From: Lamellibrachia columna
Lineage: Eukaryota > Annelida > Polychaeta > Sabellida > Siboglinidae
NCBI GenBank assembly: GCA_963662155.1
Contig: OY759274.1
Span: 20,456,257-20,520,256 of the forward strand
Length of the DNA: 64,000 bases
Reading direction: 5' to 3'
This document shows positions 1-11,177 of this stretch, in pieces. Made by a program: the position numbers and the translations under genes. How positions within the stretch are numbered: the first letter of the stretch is position 1; every line of letters begins with the position of its first letter. Below the pieces are notes generated by a model. That model saw nothing but the letters and a program-made list of their open reading frames with translations, was not told where the DNA came from and ran no database searches.

Positions 1-3
1 AAT

Positions 4-300
4 GAACATGTTTCAAGGGTTCACACCACAAATTCACCTAAAAAGGGTGTACCTACTATATAAACGGGTAGATGTGTTGTCATAAGATAAGTTGCTAGCT
101 CAACACATAGGGATTGTCAGTGGTTTTGGTGGAGAACTACCAGGGTCTGGGGGCCGACATCTCTCCCCTCAGAGCTGCTCGATACGCAACTATAAGAGAC
201 TCGGTGACTGTGGATTGGTCTCTCCACCGACCGATAGGAGGTGCAACCAAATAGCTGATAATGGCTAAGTGTCACTCACGTCATTGGTCTCTTATTTTTT
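4..300 (+). ncRNA. Candidate Pol III (type 3 promoter) structured RNA, copy A
   Basis: This stretch resembles 16956-17268 in an ordered way. A PSE-like block (about 4-34, core CACACCACAAATTC) is followed 22 bp later by a TATA box (57-64), and the unit ends in GGTCTCTT plus a T run (295-300). The other copy has the same order and nearly the same PSE-TATA spacing (21 bp). This is the architecture of Pol III type 3 genes (U6, 7SK, RNase P/MRP). Transcription would start near 85-90 and give an RNA of about 210 nt. Near the 3' end a small hairpin with loop TCACT (267-281) is shared with copy B through paired base changes. I cannot match it to a known RNA family. It could instead be a pair of old repeat copies. 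Confidence 0.35.
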
Positions 301-724
301 AAACAAAAGAAAGAAAGATCATTACATAGTCAGGTTATTATTCTCGATTCGCATTAGTTGGTCAATCGGCATCAGTTTTATTGTCGCCGTAGCAAACGTC
401 TGTCAATCCGTAATCATTTACATGTAAATTATTATGTTGATGTCCTTCCTTGTATTTTAGTAACTCAATGCTTTCAATAAATCACTCTACGTCACTCCCA
501 ATACAAAAGGGCTATATAATGTTAGTGTTTTATGGAACTCCAGCACACATGCAAATTTTTCTCTTCGAAGAATAGCCAGGTCACACTGTTAAGCTAATGT
601 TTTGCACACGTTTTGATTTTACTGTGCTTTTCTACATGCAATCTAAAGAGTGACACATAAGGAAACGTCTTTCAACATATTGTGCACACCAAATCGATTC
701 AAATAGACACGCAACATTTACCCT
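301..724. other. Unassigned non-coding stretch
   Basis: AT-rich sequence with no exon-like reading frame and no recognised repeat. Confidence 0.5.
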
Positions 725-965
725 ACCAATAATAACAAACTCGTATTTACTTGCATTTAACTTTAATGTGGTGTCTATCATCCAATGAAAAATGTTATGG
801 AGACGATCCCTGAGCTAGTTTTGGAAGTGATTTGTATCTTGTGTAGCCAAAATAGCATAGGTCTGTGATTTATTAGCATACACTTGATGATCCAAGTTGT
901 GACGTTGGATAACTGATCCAAGTAGAGTAGCGTAGAGAGTGAAACACCCTGAGGAACACTGCGTG
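725..965 (-). mobile_element. LINE reverse transcriptase fragment (decayed)
   Basis: The minus strand reads a broken RT palm region. SVPQG, resembling motif B, lies near 949-962, followed by a degenerate stretch around the expected YADD site. A block ending LKLNASKYEFVIIG (725-770) is the typical post-catalytic segment of jockey-like LINE reverse transcriptases. The pieces fall in different frames with a stop between them, so it is not functional. No 3' tail or target duplication is visible. Confidence 0.55.
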
Positions 966-1753
966 AAGTAGGGAGCGAGGCTGAGAAACAATTCGCTATC
1001 TTCATTCTTTTGTATCTATCAGTTAAATATGATATGATGAGAACCAGCTCTGTGCCAGTTATGCCACACCACGCATGCTTTTAATAAGTTGTCCTTTGAC
1101 CAATGGTATCAAATGCGGCAGATAGCCTCAGCAACGAAATGGTCTCTTTCTATACACTGCTTGGACCCACTACCCAGTGTCTGGATCCGCTCAAGTCTGC
1201 ATGGTTCACTGAATGGTATAAATTCAGTCTTTATCATTTGCTGTGTCAACAGTACTGTCCGCACTGATTGTTCTTAAACACTTCCAGGAGGAACCATGTG
1301 GCAATGTCTTCATTTTGTTGGAAACCCGACTGCACAAACAAACAAACATAAGTTATAATTTATTAACAAAGTTAATAATCAATACATTTGTATGTGGGCG
1401 TTTTCACGTACAGGGTACACTTTTGCCAAAATTTACTTTCCCTCATAATATTGAAACAATTAATTGTGTAGTATTCATTCAGTTTAATTACCATAATATT
1501 TTTGAGGCTCAGCGGGATTGAGAGACTTTACATGAAACCGCCAATAATCTGTATATCTGGACAGAGGTCTTTAAAAACAAAGGCGCTAAAATACGAATAG
1601 ATGGAACGTGATATGTCTTTGTCATGGTTTCATCAGTTATAGCAAAACCGTATTCAGTAATTTTCCCCTAAAATTAGCAACGGAAACTCCCGCACATGAT
1701 CACAGAACAGAATAAACTAATAAAATCTAATTATTTATTCCTTGCCCACTTAC
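966..1753. other. Unassigned stretch
   Basis: Short open frames only, without splice or domain signals. 1040-1290 may be further LINE remnant, but I see no motif in it. Confidence 0.4.
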
Positions 1754-1899
1754 CATATGCCTCTGGGAACATCTCAGCTGATGGATGCACAAAAACCAAC
1801 TCATTTCTTCGTGGTGATGTCCTACTCACGAGAGATGGAGTCCACAACTGAACCATTGTGTCTGGAGTGATATACACAGAAGTTGTCATTTCATCCTCC
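1754..1899 (-). CDS. FN3-like repeat gene, exon (intact)
   Basis: Acceptor ..GGCCTTAG and donor G|GTAAGTGG frame a 146-nt exon of phase 1 to 1. It reads 48 codons including ITPDTMVQLWTP and ELVFVHPSAEMFPEAY. There is no stop in this frame. It is the most downstream exon seen for the minus-strand gene; the next exon would lie left of it and is not recognised. Confidence 0.6.
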
Positions 1900-3488
1900 C
1901 TAAGGCCAATAAATCAATGGGACAGATTATTTACAGTTTCTGTTAATGCAGGCCGTGTGAATATGTTAAAAATAAAAAATTTACAAATATCTTTTTACAC
2001 ATAGATGTAAGAAAAAAATTCTAGTTAAATGCTTCCTTTTCTGTCTGAATCAACCAATGGTTGCATCTCAAAAATATATAATTCTAACTCGACCAAACAT
2101 TACATCTATATTACAGATAGCTATATTACGTAAAAACAATATCTACATGTAAAGGAGCAACACATATGTTGAATCATGGTTGAATGATAGGAAGAACATT
2201 CGAAGCAGTATGCCGGCGATCATGGGAGGATGAACATTTGCAGCAGGAAGCATACCCCAAAAAGCCATATTGGTGCACCCTGGGGCAAGAAAGCCACACA
2301 TATACATGGGGCAGTTCGGTCTACAACTCCTTCCCCGTGTTTTTAGTTCTGTCATGTTTGATCGCCCTGACAGTTCATGGTAAAGTCAGTTTAGGTTGCC
2401 CAACCATGCATAAAATACGGAGTTATGTACCATATTGGTTCGTCCATATAAATATGGTCGAAACATTGCCTGAATAATAATAATACATACATACACACAT
2501 GCAAATATTATTATAGTATACTGGCTATAATAATTGTCAAGTAAAACTGGAGATAGCAAATAAAATATACCTTCCAATTCATAAATTGATGAAATGTTAT
2601 AAGATTGTTCCATGCACATATTTGCATAGAGACTGGGTGTGGTAGTGTTTGAATATTTAGTGTCATTGTAAAATTACAACAAATGCCTCTTTCCTTTGTT
2701 TACAGGTGATACAATTCAGAAAAGACTAATAAGTTATCGTACTCAATATAAGCAGGAGGCATGTAATTCCAAAAACAATTCCCCGAATGCGGCGGTGCGC
2801 AAAAGAGTTGCACGAGGCATGGTATGTTCCCTGACCCAGTAAGTAATGCAGTGGCGTGACACGTAGTAAAAGTTTAGCAATGTACGCATCATATAAGTTA
2901 GCATCCCTACTGATTGTATCCCTACCAATATTATCTGGACAATATCTCATCATTAACTCCATGGACAATATTCCAGAAATACTGTTTATGAGACAATATC
3001 TCTTCAGAAGTATATCCTGGATATTGTTCTGCTACTGCATTACACACAGAATGTGTGCAAATTGTCCACTTTCCGAGTTTGATTTCGGCTGTGTTTGCAT
3101 GTGAAAGCCTATAATTGAATTACGGTTAGTTGATAGTAAGTTATTATCACATCAGTAAAAAATGCAATTTGCTGGCCCAGTAACATGATTAAATAAAAAT
3201 TTTAAGGTAGCTCCTCGAATGTGAATTTGAGTTCTTTTCCTAGATAAAAAATTTGCCTTCACATACCGGGGGGGTCCTGTCTCAAAAAAAAATGGGTTCC
3301 CAGTTTTCCAATAAAACAGCAGGAACAACAACTATAGTTATCCACATTTCGACACGGACAGCACTTTCTTGCGCAGAACAGTGGAAGATAAATGCAAAAA
3401 TTATATTTTTTTATTACGTAACCTAATATATTCTAATTTACTGAAATATCTAAGTCTTGTAATTCTAGATCCTGTCAATGTGACTTAC
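1900..3488. other. Intron-like DNA of the FN3-like gene
   Basis: No further exon is securely recognised. The minus strand at 2160-2360 has an open stretch rich in Cys, Met and Pro, but its frame and borders are unclear, so I do not call it. Confidence 0.4.
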
Positions 3489-3644
3489 CAAAGTTGATAC
3501 TGTGGATATACTGAAAGTGTGGTTCCACCCTCTCTATGGAGGTAACCTTGAATGATGCCAAGGCCACTGAGCCGGGCTGTGTGCTGATCATGGCAAGGAA
3601 TCAGGTCACGTTCCACGTATGTACATGGTTGTACTCAGTGCACA
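3489..3644 (-). CDS. FN3-like repeat gene, exon with premature TGA
   Basis: Acceptor TTTGCAG and donor TTTG|GTAAGTCA frame a 156-nt exon. The likely frame reads CTEYNHVHTWNVT, then TGA (3601-3603), then continues open through QPGSVALASFKVTSIERVEP to the donor. A TGG-to-TGA change would explain the stop. The other frames read less protein-like. Confidence 0.5.
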
Positions 3645-3900
3645 CTGCAAACACAGCAGTGAGCTACAGTGATTGATCCTTTACTAATTTTACCTCATGT
3701 CCTCTAGATTAGTAATGATTATTTTTACTGCTTGGCAAGGATTAGGGTAGTCATGAAAAAAAAAAACATTTTCCCTTATAGGATTTGCATTGTAATGTAC
3801 ATGTCTAGGTCTTTTTATATTATTATTATTATATTATATTATTTTATAAGTTAAGTATATGAGCTGCATGAAACCAAGTTGCATATACAACTAACTTTAC

Positions 3901-4067
3901 CTTCTGCTGTCCCTATGCCAACATAGTATTTCCTGATGTCACTTTCGCCATCCACTGTTCCCCATGAGGCCTGGATGCCATTTTCATCATTGTGAACAAT
4001 CATCAAACAAGCCATCAATTAGTTCCTCAGATTCTCCCAAGAGGGTGCCCATGTGCACAAATGACAT
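3901..4067 (-). CDS. FN3-like repeat gene, exon with frameshift
   Basis: A donor AGAAG|GTAAAG at the left end is preceded by NDENGIQASWGTVDGESDIR and KYYVGIGTAEG, a strand-C/D region of an FN3-like module. The upstream half (LIDGLFDDCSQ) is in another frame, with tandem TGA codons at the junction. One small indel separates the two halves. The acceptor CTGTTTATAG at 4068-4069 is plausible. Confidence 0.45.
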
Positions 4068-5071
4068 CTATAAACAGAAAAGTAAAACATCATCTACAAT
4101 GGCCAATGGTGTCATGTGTACCAAAAGTACACTCAGTATGCAGTTACAAGCAAAACATAGCAGTTAAGACATTTATGTACTGGAGAGTTCCTAATATTTC
4201 CACTCCTAAAAAAGTGTGCTTCCAGAATACATGTGTTTGTTATAAAGCAAATTCATATAATTAAAAACAGCACAGTGTCGCATTCCTGGGGCTAGTGACA
4301 TTCTGTTTGCTACCCACTCCTAGATTTGTTCGCTGAAACACCAATTAATTTTACTTCGTTGGGAAGTATTCAGCAATCCCTCAACCAGTGCACAGAATGT
4401 ATTCATTCGTGTAATTCCATCCCAGGCCTTTACATTTCTCCATTATAATGGTATGCAGAGAATATACACTGACATTTGTAACCCTTTTTAGAGTCGCTGG
4501 TATAACCTGGCATTTAGGGCGCTGTATTTACATTTCCCAATTTACGGTAATAATTGTGCGCAATATCGGATGAGCAGACGGGGTATGCTTGTAACAAGTA
4601 ACGGTTGTTCTTTTTCTGGGTTGGAAATCGCATTTTTCATTTTCATTAAGTTAAACAGTTCTTCAGAGTAATTAAGTAAATTCTAGTTAGTTTTCCATAT
4701 AACGCTGTCACGGTCAATTGCTCTGGTGTGTGAATAAATGTTATATATATATATATATTTATTATGTTTGCCTTAATGAAATTCGATTGGTTTGGGGACC
4801 CCCCCCCCCGTGAAGCACTGCAGGTTACACTATCATAGAAGTAGAGCGAGTAATTTTGGGGTATATATATTTTTTAATAGGTGTTAATCCAATATTAAAT
4901 TAATCAATGATTTTTCTCAATTTGTGTCTTGTCACTTTTTACAATAATTGCAATGGTATGCTTGGTTAGTCGATCTGGTTTGATGTGACAGTTGACCATT
5001 GGTGTAGCGGACAACGGCCAGCTTTGCCCCGTTCACTTGGACTAGATACTGATATAAGACAATGACCGTAC
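4068..5071. other. Intron-like DNA with a partial exon duplicate
   Basis: Mostly AT-rich DNA with a (TA)n run near 4742-4757. 4994-5036 is a diverged copy of part of the next exon (5092-5145). Its minus strand reads VNGAKLAVVRYTNGQLS against VNGAGLATVHYTIGLLV. Confidence 0.45.
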
Positions 5072-5240
5072 CTTCTGTGGTGTTGGGGCAACTAACAGAC
5101 CAATGGTGTAGTGGACAGTGGCCAGCCCTGCCCCATTCACGGCCATTACGTTCATCCTGTAATGTGCACTGATCTTCAGACTCAGAGCCTCATCTCTTGT
5201 CCACACGGTGGCACTGGCTGGCACAATCTTCCATCTGGAC
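5072..5240 (-). CDS. FN3-like repeat gene, exon (intact)
   Basis: The acceptor ATTGTTAG and the donor CAGAAG|GTACGG frame 169 nt, one base plus 56 open codons. The reading goes from SRWKIVPASATVW through KISAHYRMNVMAVNGAGLA to VAPTPQK. YRMNVMAVNGAGL is the typical F-G strand signature of an FN3-like module, followed by the linker to the next module. Confidence 0.65.
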
Positions 5241-5599
5241 CTAACAATTTACAGCAACATGTGATTGAGAAGTACTCACAGCTAGCAGTTTTGCTATTGA
5301 ATGCATATGTAATAAATCAGCCATTAGATTACGTCTGCATTCATTGCACCCAGATTTCATATCTACACTCATTTAAATGATTCCATTTCAACTAGCAACT
5401 ATAGTATTACTCTACTCTACTCTGGTGATTTATGAAACCAAAAAATGTTTTAGTTCTTCATAGAACCCACAATAACCAGTACATCATATCTGTTGTCAAA
5501 ACAAACTGCTTTGATTGGTATGCTGCCTCTTTTTTTCTATATGGGACATGTCACATATGGAGAGAATACAAACATATAAATACTTTCTTGCAATTGTCT

Positions 5600-5762
5600 C
5601 TGTAGAGTCTACAGCAATATTCTGGGTCAGCAAATTGCTTACAGGTGCTGGCAACAGTGGATGCTTCTGAGGAGCACCTCTCATCCTCATTGGGGTCCTT
5701 GTCGTCTTTCACAACACCCCTCACTGGGGGTGTCTGGTCAACAGACAGTGCAACAAATGTGG
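5600..5762 (-). CDS. FN3-like repeat gene, partial exon
   Basis: The minus strand reads TFVALSVDQTPPVRGVVKDD, then KDPNEDERCSSEASTVAS, then FADPEY. This is a module linker and A-C strand region. An unusual number of Cys codons follow FADPEY and no clean donor is seen, so the left part may be decayed. The exon ends are approximate. Confidence 0.4.
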
Positions 5763-5900
5763 GGTGACGTCCATGTCAGTCAGAATGATGAAAACAGGAG
5801 AATAACTTCTGTGAAAGAGATTTTAATGTGACATATTCTATAAATAACACATTGCTTGTAGACACATTGATGCCTGTAAGTACATAGAGTTGTACCCTAC

Positions 5901-6092
5901 CTCCATCTGAGTTCACCGTCACGTTCCTTTCAACGAGTCCTCAAGTTACTGCGGTGACACTGACAAAGTAGACAGCTATGTGTTGTAAGTGTAGGCCGTC
6001 CACACACTGACTTGTCACATCGTATGACTGTCATGTGTAAGGTACAATGTCATCTGAGCCAGCAGACATCCCCAGGGTGATTAAATATTTGG
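5901..6092 (-). CDS. FN3-like repeat gene, exon with two in-frame TGA
   Basis: Acceptor GGC-CTTTCAG and donor ATGGAG|GTAGGG frame 192 nt whose phase (2 bases first) fits the 6575-6748 exon. It reads KYLITLGMSAGSDDIVPYT, TGA, QSYDVTSQCVDGL, then YFVSVTAVT, TGA, GLVERNVTVNSDG. The module pattern is clear, and the two TGA codons break it. Confidence 0.5.
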
Positions 6093-6574
6093 CTGAAAGA
6101 AAACCACGCATAGTGCAGTGCAACTTTTGAACTGATTAATACTACAAAACACCATTATATCTATATCACAATAGTCACTCAGTGACATACCTATAAGTAT
6201 ACTACTTTGAGTGAACCATAGGTAAGTATTATACTTCTGTTCACACTCTTTCCAATAAACTATTACTTATACCTAAATTCTAAATGCTGTAACAATTTTT
6301 TTGTTGCTATCATGGATTTGTACTGTTGTTGGAAATAAATTATCAATTGATCTATCTATTTTGCAAACACTGAAACATTGTGTCAACAGCTAATTTCTTT
6401 CTGCTGCAGTGCAGATTATGCTTGAATAAACCAACATATTTTAGTTTAATATTCAAATTCACTGATTTTAAAAAGTATTACACAAATGACTGAGATCAGC
6501 AGTCTGCCCATTGCTGCAGGGAGCAACAAAAAGGGTGCAGACCACCATAATATTTTCACACTCTGTAAACATAC

Positions 6575-6748
6575 TCAGTCTACTCTCTGGGTCTCCAAAC
6601 CCGTTCCAGTTGGCACAGTATTGAGAGGAAGATGACTGGAAGGAGATATCCTTTTTTAGGTTGTCACCATCATAAACAAGCCCTGGAATAGTTGGAGATC
6701 TATCCACTATGATTGGTTTGTCTGTGTGGTCAATCGTCCTCAGGTCAA
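6575..6748 (-). CDS. FN3-like repeat gene, exon (intact)
   Basis: Acceptor GTTTCAG and donor CTGA|GTATGT frame 174 nt. It reads IIVDRSPTIPGLVYDGDN, then ISFQSSSSQYCANWNGFGDP and ESRL. This is a linker (VDRSPT) plus the first strands of an FN3-like module. The donor phase of one base joins correctly to 5901-6092. Confidence 0.6.
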
Positions 6749-6979
6749 CTGAAACATGACATTCACTTAATCAATTCGTAATTATGTCGGCAAACTACAA
6801 GCTGGTTACAAAAACATTTGACGCTGCAAATATTTACAATAATAACTGAGAATATATTTCAGACACAAGGAACCCCATATTATAAGGACAGTCAAATCAA
6901 ATAACACAACATTGAAGACCATGTCCATAAACTAAAGTGCGTACTGCCTATATACTTTTAGAATGAGATTAGAACAAAC

Positions 6980-7139
6980 CATTGTTGGAGACTCGTATCT
7001 TCACCAAAACTGCCTCGCCGTCAGGAATGTGATAGTTATGTTGGATGTGGGAGTAGTTGTCCACAGCCGTCCAGCTGAGGACATACGTGTCCCTTCTGCT
7101 TCGACCCAGACCCATCTCTGTACTCTTGACACAGGGTCA
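6980..7139 (-). CDS. FN3-like repeat gene, exon with frame problem
   Basis: The meaningful frame reads MGLGRSRRDTYVLSWTAVDN, then HIPDGEAVLVKIRVSNN, ending at donor AATG|GTTTGT. Joined to the upstream exon (7333-7467, which ends with one base), the phase gives a different frame. An indel near the acceptor (7140-7141) or a different acceptor is therefore needed. Confidence 0.45.
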
Positions 7140-7332
7140 CTGCAGTAATGATAGATTATACAGCAGACATTATTTTAGTTAACAAACTAGGATGAGGCAT
7201 TATCTTTATGGATCTAAAAAAGGACTGAAGTCCTGATTGGCAACTTAGCTTCAACCCTAGGTATGGACCAGTCAGATAAATGAATTCTTACGTGGCATTA
7301 AATCGATATGAAATCAGGAAGGTGTCTTCAAC

Positions 7333-7467
7333 CTGTGATGTGATCGACAGCGTAGATGATCGGGGGCGTGGTGTCGACGGCATAAGACTGGGCATGGCAC
7401 ACAGTCAGCGCAGGTGAACCGAACTCAATGTTGTTGATGGCTCGTACTGTCACATCATATTTGTTAT
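7333..7467 (-). CDS. FN3-like repeat gene, exon (intact)
   Basis: Acceptor ACCTTCAG and donor CACAG|GTTGAAG frame 135 nt, phase 2 to 1. It reads NKYDVTVRAINNIEFGSPAL and then SYAVDTTPPIIYAVDHIT, an F-G strand motif followed by a VDTTPP linker. Confidence 0.6.
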
Positions 7468-7799
7468 CTGAAGGTAAAATGGCATATGCAAGATGAAATC
7501 ATTTTTAGATAAATTTCTGAAAATAATGTCTTAAAATTATTCACAGATGCAACGTTTTATCTTTCACATTAACTGCATTATATTTAGGGAATAGTACACT
7601 GTTTGCTGGTGTCACAAGAGTGTTAACAACCAAAAAACAGTCACTCATGCCTGTGGTACTCATGACTGTTATCTGGCTGATAACATTCGTGACATCAGCA
7701 AACAGTGTCATTCCCGTTATGTAGCAGCAAAAATACATTTTGACATACTTTTTCACTTCCTACCTTTGTAAGCATACAGTTCTTTTACTCGTGATCCAC

Positions 7800-7900
7800 C
7801 ACAACATATCTGGTACATCTAAAAATTCCGAGTCCGAGTGGGAATGTGACGCCGATGTTTGTCCATTCAGAGGCTGATGCCAGGTGTTGATTGGGATCAT
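7800..7900 (-). CDS. FN3-like gene, broken upstream exon piece
   Basis: The minus strand reads DPNQHLASASEWTNIGVTFP and LGLGIF, a module-like segment, then degenerates to a stop in VVVDHE. It abuts the MITE at 7901, so the rest of the exon may have been displaced by that insertion. Confidence 0.35.
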
Positions 7901-8577
7901 GGTAAAGGTGCATTAACCTGGCCGAAATTATTAACGCTATTAAATGACAGTTTTAACTCATTTTTTCGATGCTAATGTGTTCTTTGCATCACTCCCCCAT
8001 CGGATCAGGTACAAAACGGACGTATATTTGCAAAAAATATTGTGTTTTAGCACACTTTTAGTGCCCAAAACAACGCTATACCGGCAATAGCCGGTGTTCT
8101 TAATATGGCGATCATCCGAAATGTGCTGTAACAATATCACGGTGACATCAGAACCGGAAAGGCGATTTCGCTGTCAAATATTTTATACCGCAGTATAAGA
8201 AAATACGAAAAATAGAACAAAAAGTGCAATTTAATGTTACGAAAAACTCTAAAAATCGACAATTTAATGTTAAAAAGCCCCCAAAAATCGAACCGGACAG
8301 GTTATTTCACTGACAAATATTTTGTACGCAGTCTAAGGGGAAAAAAGTAGAGTTCAATTTAATTTTGAAAATCAAAAAAAAAATCCACCGACAACTATTT
8401 CGACAATATAAGATAATTTAAAAAAAACAAAGTCATCGCACATATATCAAAAAATTATTAAAAGTTCACAGATCGTGCAAATATCTTTAAATCTTACTAA
8501 TAAACAAGTGTCTTGCTTGAGGTAAAACTGTCATTTAATAGCGTTAATAATTTCGGCCAGGTTAATGCACCTTTACC
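7901..8577. mobile_element. MITE with perfect 55-bp terminal inverted repeats
   Basis: 7901-7955 (starting GGTAAAGGTGCATTAACC) is exactly the reverse complement of 8523-8577. The 677-bp element has an AT-rich interior without a transposase frame, so it is non-autonomous. No clear target-site duplication is visible on its flanks (..GGGATCAT and CTATTTTC). The superfamily is not assigned. Confidence 0.85.
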
Positions 8578-8930
8578 CTATTTTCTCTCTTCGTTTTTTT
8601 ACGTTGCATAATTGTATACGCACAAACATCGCGGTTCTGGTGGCACCGTCGTCACCGAGGCGTGACTAGTGCGCAAATCGCACGCGCGCCATTTTTATTA
8701 TGCAATCGGTTCTCCTGTTTTGATCTATAAAACTGATTAAAAGCGGCCTAAACACAAACTTTTTGTTTATATATGAACTTTTTTACAGTGACATATTATG
8801 GTATTATATAAGGAACACATTCAGGTACAAAAATGTAGGAAAACCGTCAGCATAAAGCCCTAATAATTTAAGTAAACGATTACGGCTGGTGACTGCAGTG
8901 TTTCGAGAGCGCCTCTTTCGTCCAGTGCCA
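8578..8930. other. Unassigned stretch
   Basis: No gene or repeat is recognised between the MITE and the long inverted repeat. Confidence 0.5.
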
Positions 8931-9236
8931 GTTCTCTAAATGTACTAATGTCCTGTTCGTCCATAGGACGTCTCAACCGATATAGTGTAGTATTGAACAA
9001 CGTGTTGAGGCATCAACCAACTGTGGACAAGTGGATCAAGGTGGCAAACATGAACAAGTCCCGTGCTAGACACGGTGAGTCTGCGAGCGATACACGGTGA
9101 GTCTGCGAGCGAGACAAGATGTGTTGTTTTTTAAGTTTTATGGTCTCTTTAAATCCATGGCTCGCAATTTGAAGAAAACGAAGCAACGTGGCGAGCGTGA
9201 AGCGGTGAATCTGCGAGCCAGACACGGTGATTATTG
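8931..9236 (+). repeat. Long inverted repeat, left arm
   Basis: 306 bp that match the reverse complement of 12303-12600, apart from an 8-bp indel and a few substitutions. The inner part contains short direct repeats around CACGGTGAGTCTGCGAGCGA. Confidence 0.9.
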
Positions 9237-10609
9237 CCCAGGCCCACTGTACAAAATACGGTAATTCAAAACGACGAGAGCGTCTTCAGCTTACCTCTAA
9301 ATTCCATGTGCTGACGTTTTTCTCTCGCTCCCCACTTCATCTTCACCACTACGTACGTACTGACCGATCGCTTACATCTATCGTAGTTATTCCGATATAT
9401 GCTGATACGGCATGGGCTTCTTCGAACAGTTCATAACCCTGGCGTCGACCGCCCAGGGTATAACCTTGATTATCCAGGCTCCGTGATGTGGCGCCAACGT
9501 TTGTCGCACACATCATCGCTTGGAAGCAGTGTTCTTTTCATTATGACGGGCTTTGCATACATAATATTATATGCACCCAGATTCTGGGTGCGTACATAAT
9601 TAGTAATAATAATCATCCGGGGATTTGGCTATTAACACAGTGCTACTTTTATACCACGCACAACTTTTTAATATGTTGCTAGAATCTAACAACGTCACAT
9701 ATGTCCAAGGAAAACAATACATACAATATTCAATAAGTCCACAAAATATAAGAGGGGTGTGGATCCAGAGAAAGATATTCTTCCAGAGATATTATATTTT
9801 GAAAATGTGGATTTTTTTTTATTTTGGCACTTGTTGGGAGACAAACAAGAAATTGAAAAATACCACTGAGGCAAATAAAAACATTTAATTTTTTTTAATA
9901 ATTTTATAAGTGCACATTAAAACAGGTTTCATTCAGCTATATCATTTTATTTTTATTTGAATGTTTGCAACATAATATTATTTCCCTGAATCGATTCGTG
10001 GAAACATTCAAAAGGTGACAGGGTATATTTTCCTTCGTTCAGATTAGTGTTTGTTGCTGATTAGTGGATTAATTACTTCTTTTTAATATAAACTTTATTC
10101 AGAATGGATAAGACAAAAACTGACAGAGCGCGATGTATATAAATGAAACATGGTTTCCGGATGAATTTGCGATCTGACCAAGTTTCCAAGGGCTCAGCGA
10201 GGCGCTTCGAACCTGCGGAGCAACAAACCCGACAGTACGTAACCATCGCGAGTTGATCGTGTATTTATACAAAGCTGCCAAGTCTACCGCTTTGGCGGTA
10301 GAACTACCACTTTGTCTTCAGTTTTACATTATCTACCGCTTTACTGCGTTCAAGCCAAAATCTACCGCCAAACCGCAATTCCAAGGGTACAGTTAAAATT
10401 ACTAATTTCGAATCCAAATATACGACCAAACCACATCACTTCACATAGGAAATGCATCAGAATTAAGTAAAAATACTCTAAAATTGATTTTTGTTTTGCG
10501 CCAGGACGGGAAGCCCCCTTCTACACTCTCCCCTCGCGGCCGCGGCGCGAGGAATTCGGCGCCAGATATTGATCTAATCTATCACCGTCACATCATTAAA
10601 AGCGGTAGA
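9237..10609. other. Interior of the inverted-repeat segment, unassigned
   Basis: AT-rich DNA. 10290-10370 has several short repeats built on TACCGC/GCGGTA. No gene is recognised. Confidence 0.4.
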
Positions 10610-10843
10610 TATGCCGTCACACGTCTGTCCGTATACGAAACACTTGGGAATGTCTGTCAGATGTCTGTCTTTATACGGGACATTTGGGAATGTCTGCCAC
10701 ACGTCTGTCCTTAAACGAAACACTTGGGAATGTCTGTCAGATGTCTGTCTTTATACGGGACATTTGGGAATGTCTGTCACACGTCTGTCCTTATATGAAA
10801 CACTTGGGGAATGTCTGTCACGTGTCTGTCTTCAGGGTGGATC
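10610..10843. repeat. 40-bp minisatellite, about 6 copies
   Basis: Alternating 40-bp units built on TTGGGAATGTCTGTC with two flavours: one carries CAGATGTCTGTC, the other CACACGTCTGTCC. Open frames here are by-products of the repeat. Confidence 0.85.
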
Positions 10844-11177
10844 CAGGGTTTAGAAAAGGAGGGGTGTCCAAGGTAATGTATGAAGCGCAACGAGTCTCGT
10901 GGGGGTCGAGAGAGGGGGTATCCCCATTCCCAACCATTTGACGTTTTTTTAGACAAAACAGTTGAAATGGTGTAATTTTGTACACCCATAATCTGGTTTT
11001 AAGCGAGATAAGGCCTAATGTAATCGACCCAAAATTCAGACTTGCGACGTCGTACGTATTGTCCGTATGCAATACGGATTTTTGGGAGGAATACGGCTTT
11101 GGCCGTGTCCTGTTTTAATACGGATTTGCTGAATATATAAAAATTGTGATAAAATAATCCTATGTATTTTCTTGACG
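10844..11177. other. Unassigned stretch
   Basis: Begins with GGGTGGATCCAGGGTTT, a phrase often seen at the ends of dispersed repeats (a related phrase is at 34620). Nothing else is recognised. Confidence 0.3.

Larger units (their letters stand above)
1754..7467 (-). pseudogene. Extracellular FN3-like repeat protein gene, multi-exon, partly broken
   Basis: A series of minus-strand exons with good GT-AG borders encodes repeated beta-sandwich-like modules. Recurring signatures are VDTTPP/VDQTPP linkers, G-strand motifs such as VRAINN and VMAVNGAG, and DPES before an exon edge. These are typical of large secreted or membrane-anchored invertebrate proteins with FN3-like repeats. Exons at 1754-1899, 5072-5240, 6575-6748 and 7333-7467 are open. 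Those at 3489-3644 and 5901-6092 contain in-frame TGA codons, and 3901-4067 and 6980-7139 need frameshifts. The phase across the 6575 and 6092 exons matches, so they belong to one gene. I infer a recently decaying gene or an assembly with indel errors. No start, signal peptide or membrane segment lies in the window. The exact family name is uncertain. Confidence 0.55.

Noticed and set aside
4..300. Identification of the repeated unit as 7SK RNA from a CGACATC string
   Set aside because: Only a short string matches what I recall. The paired GATC motifs and the 5' hairpin of 7SK are not convincingly present.
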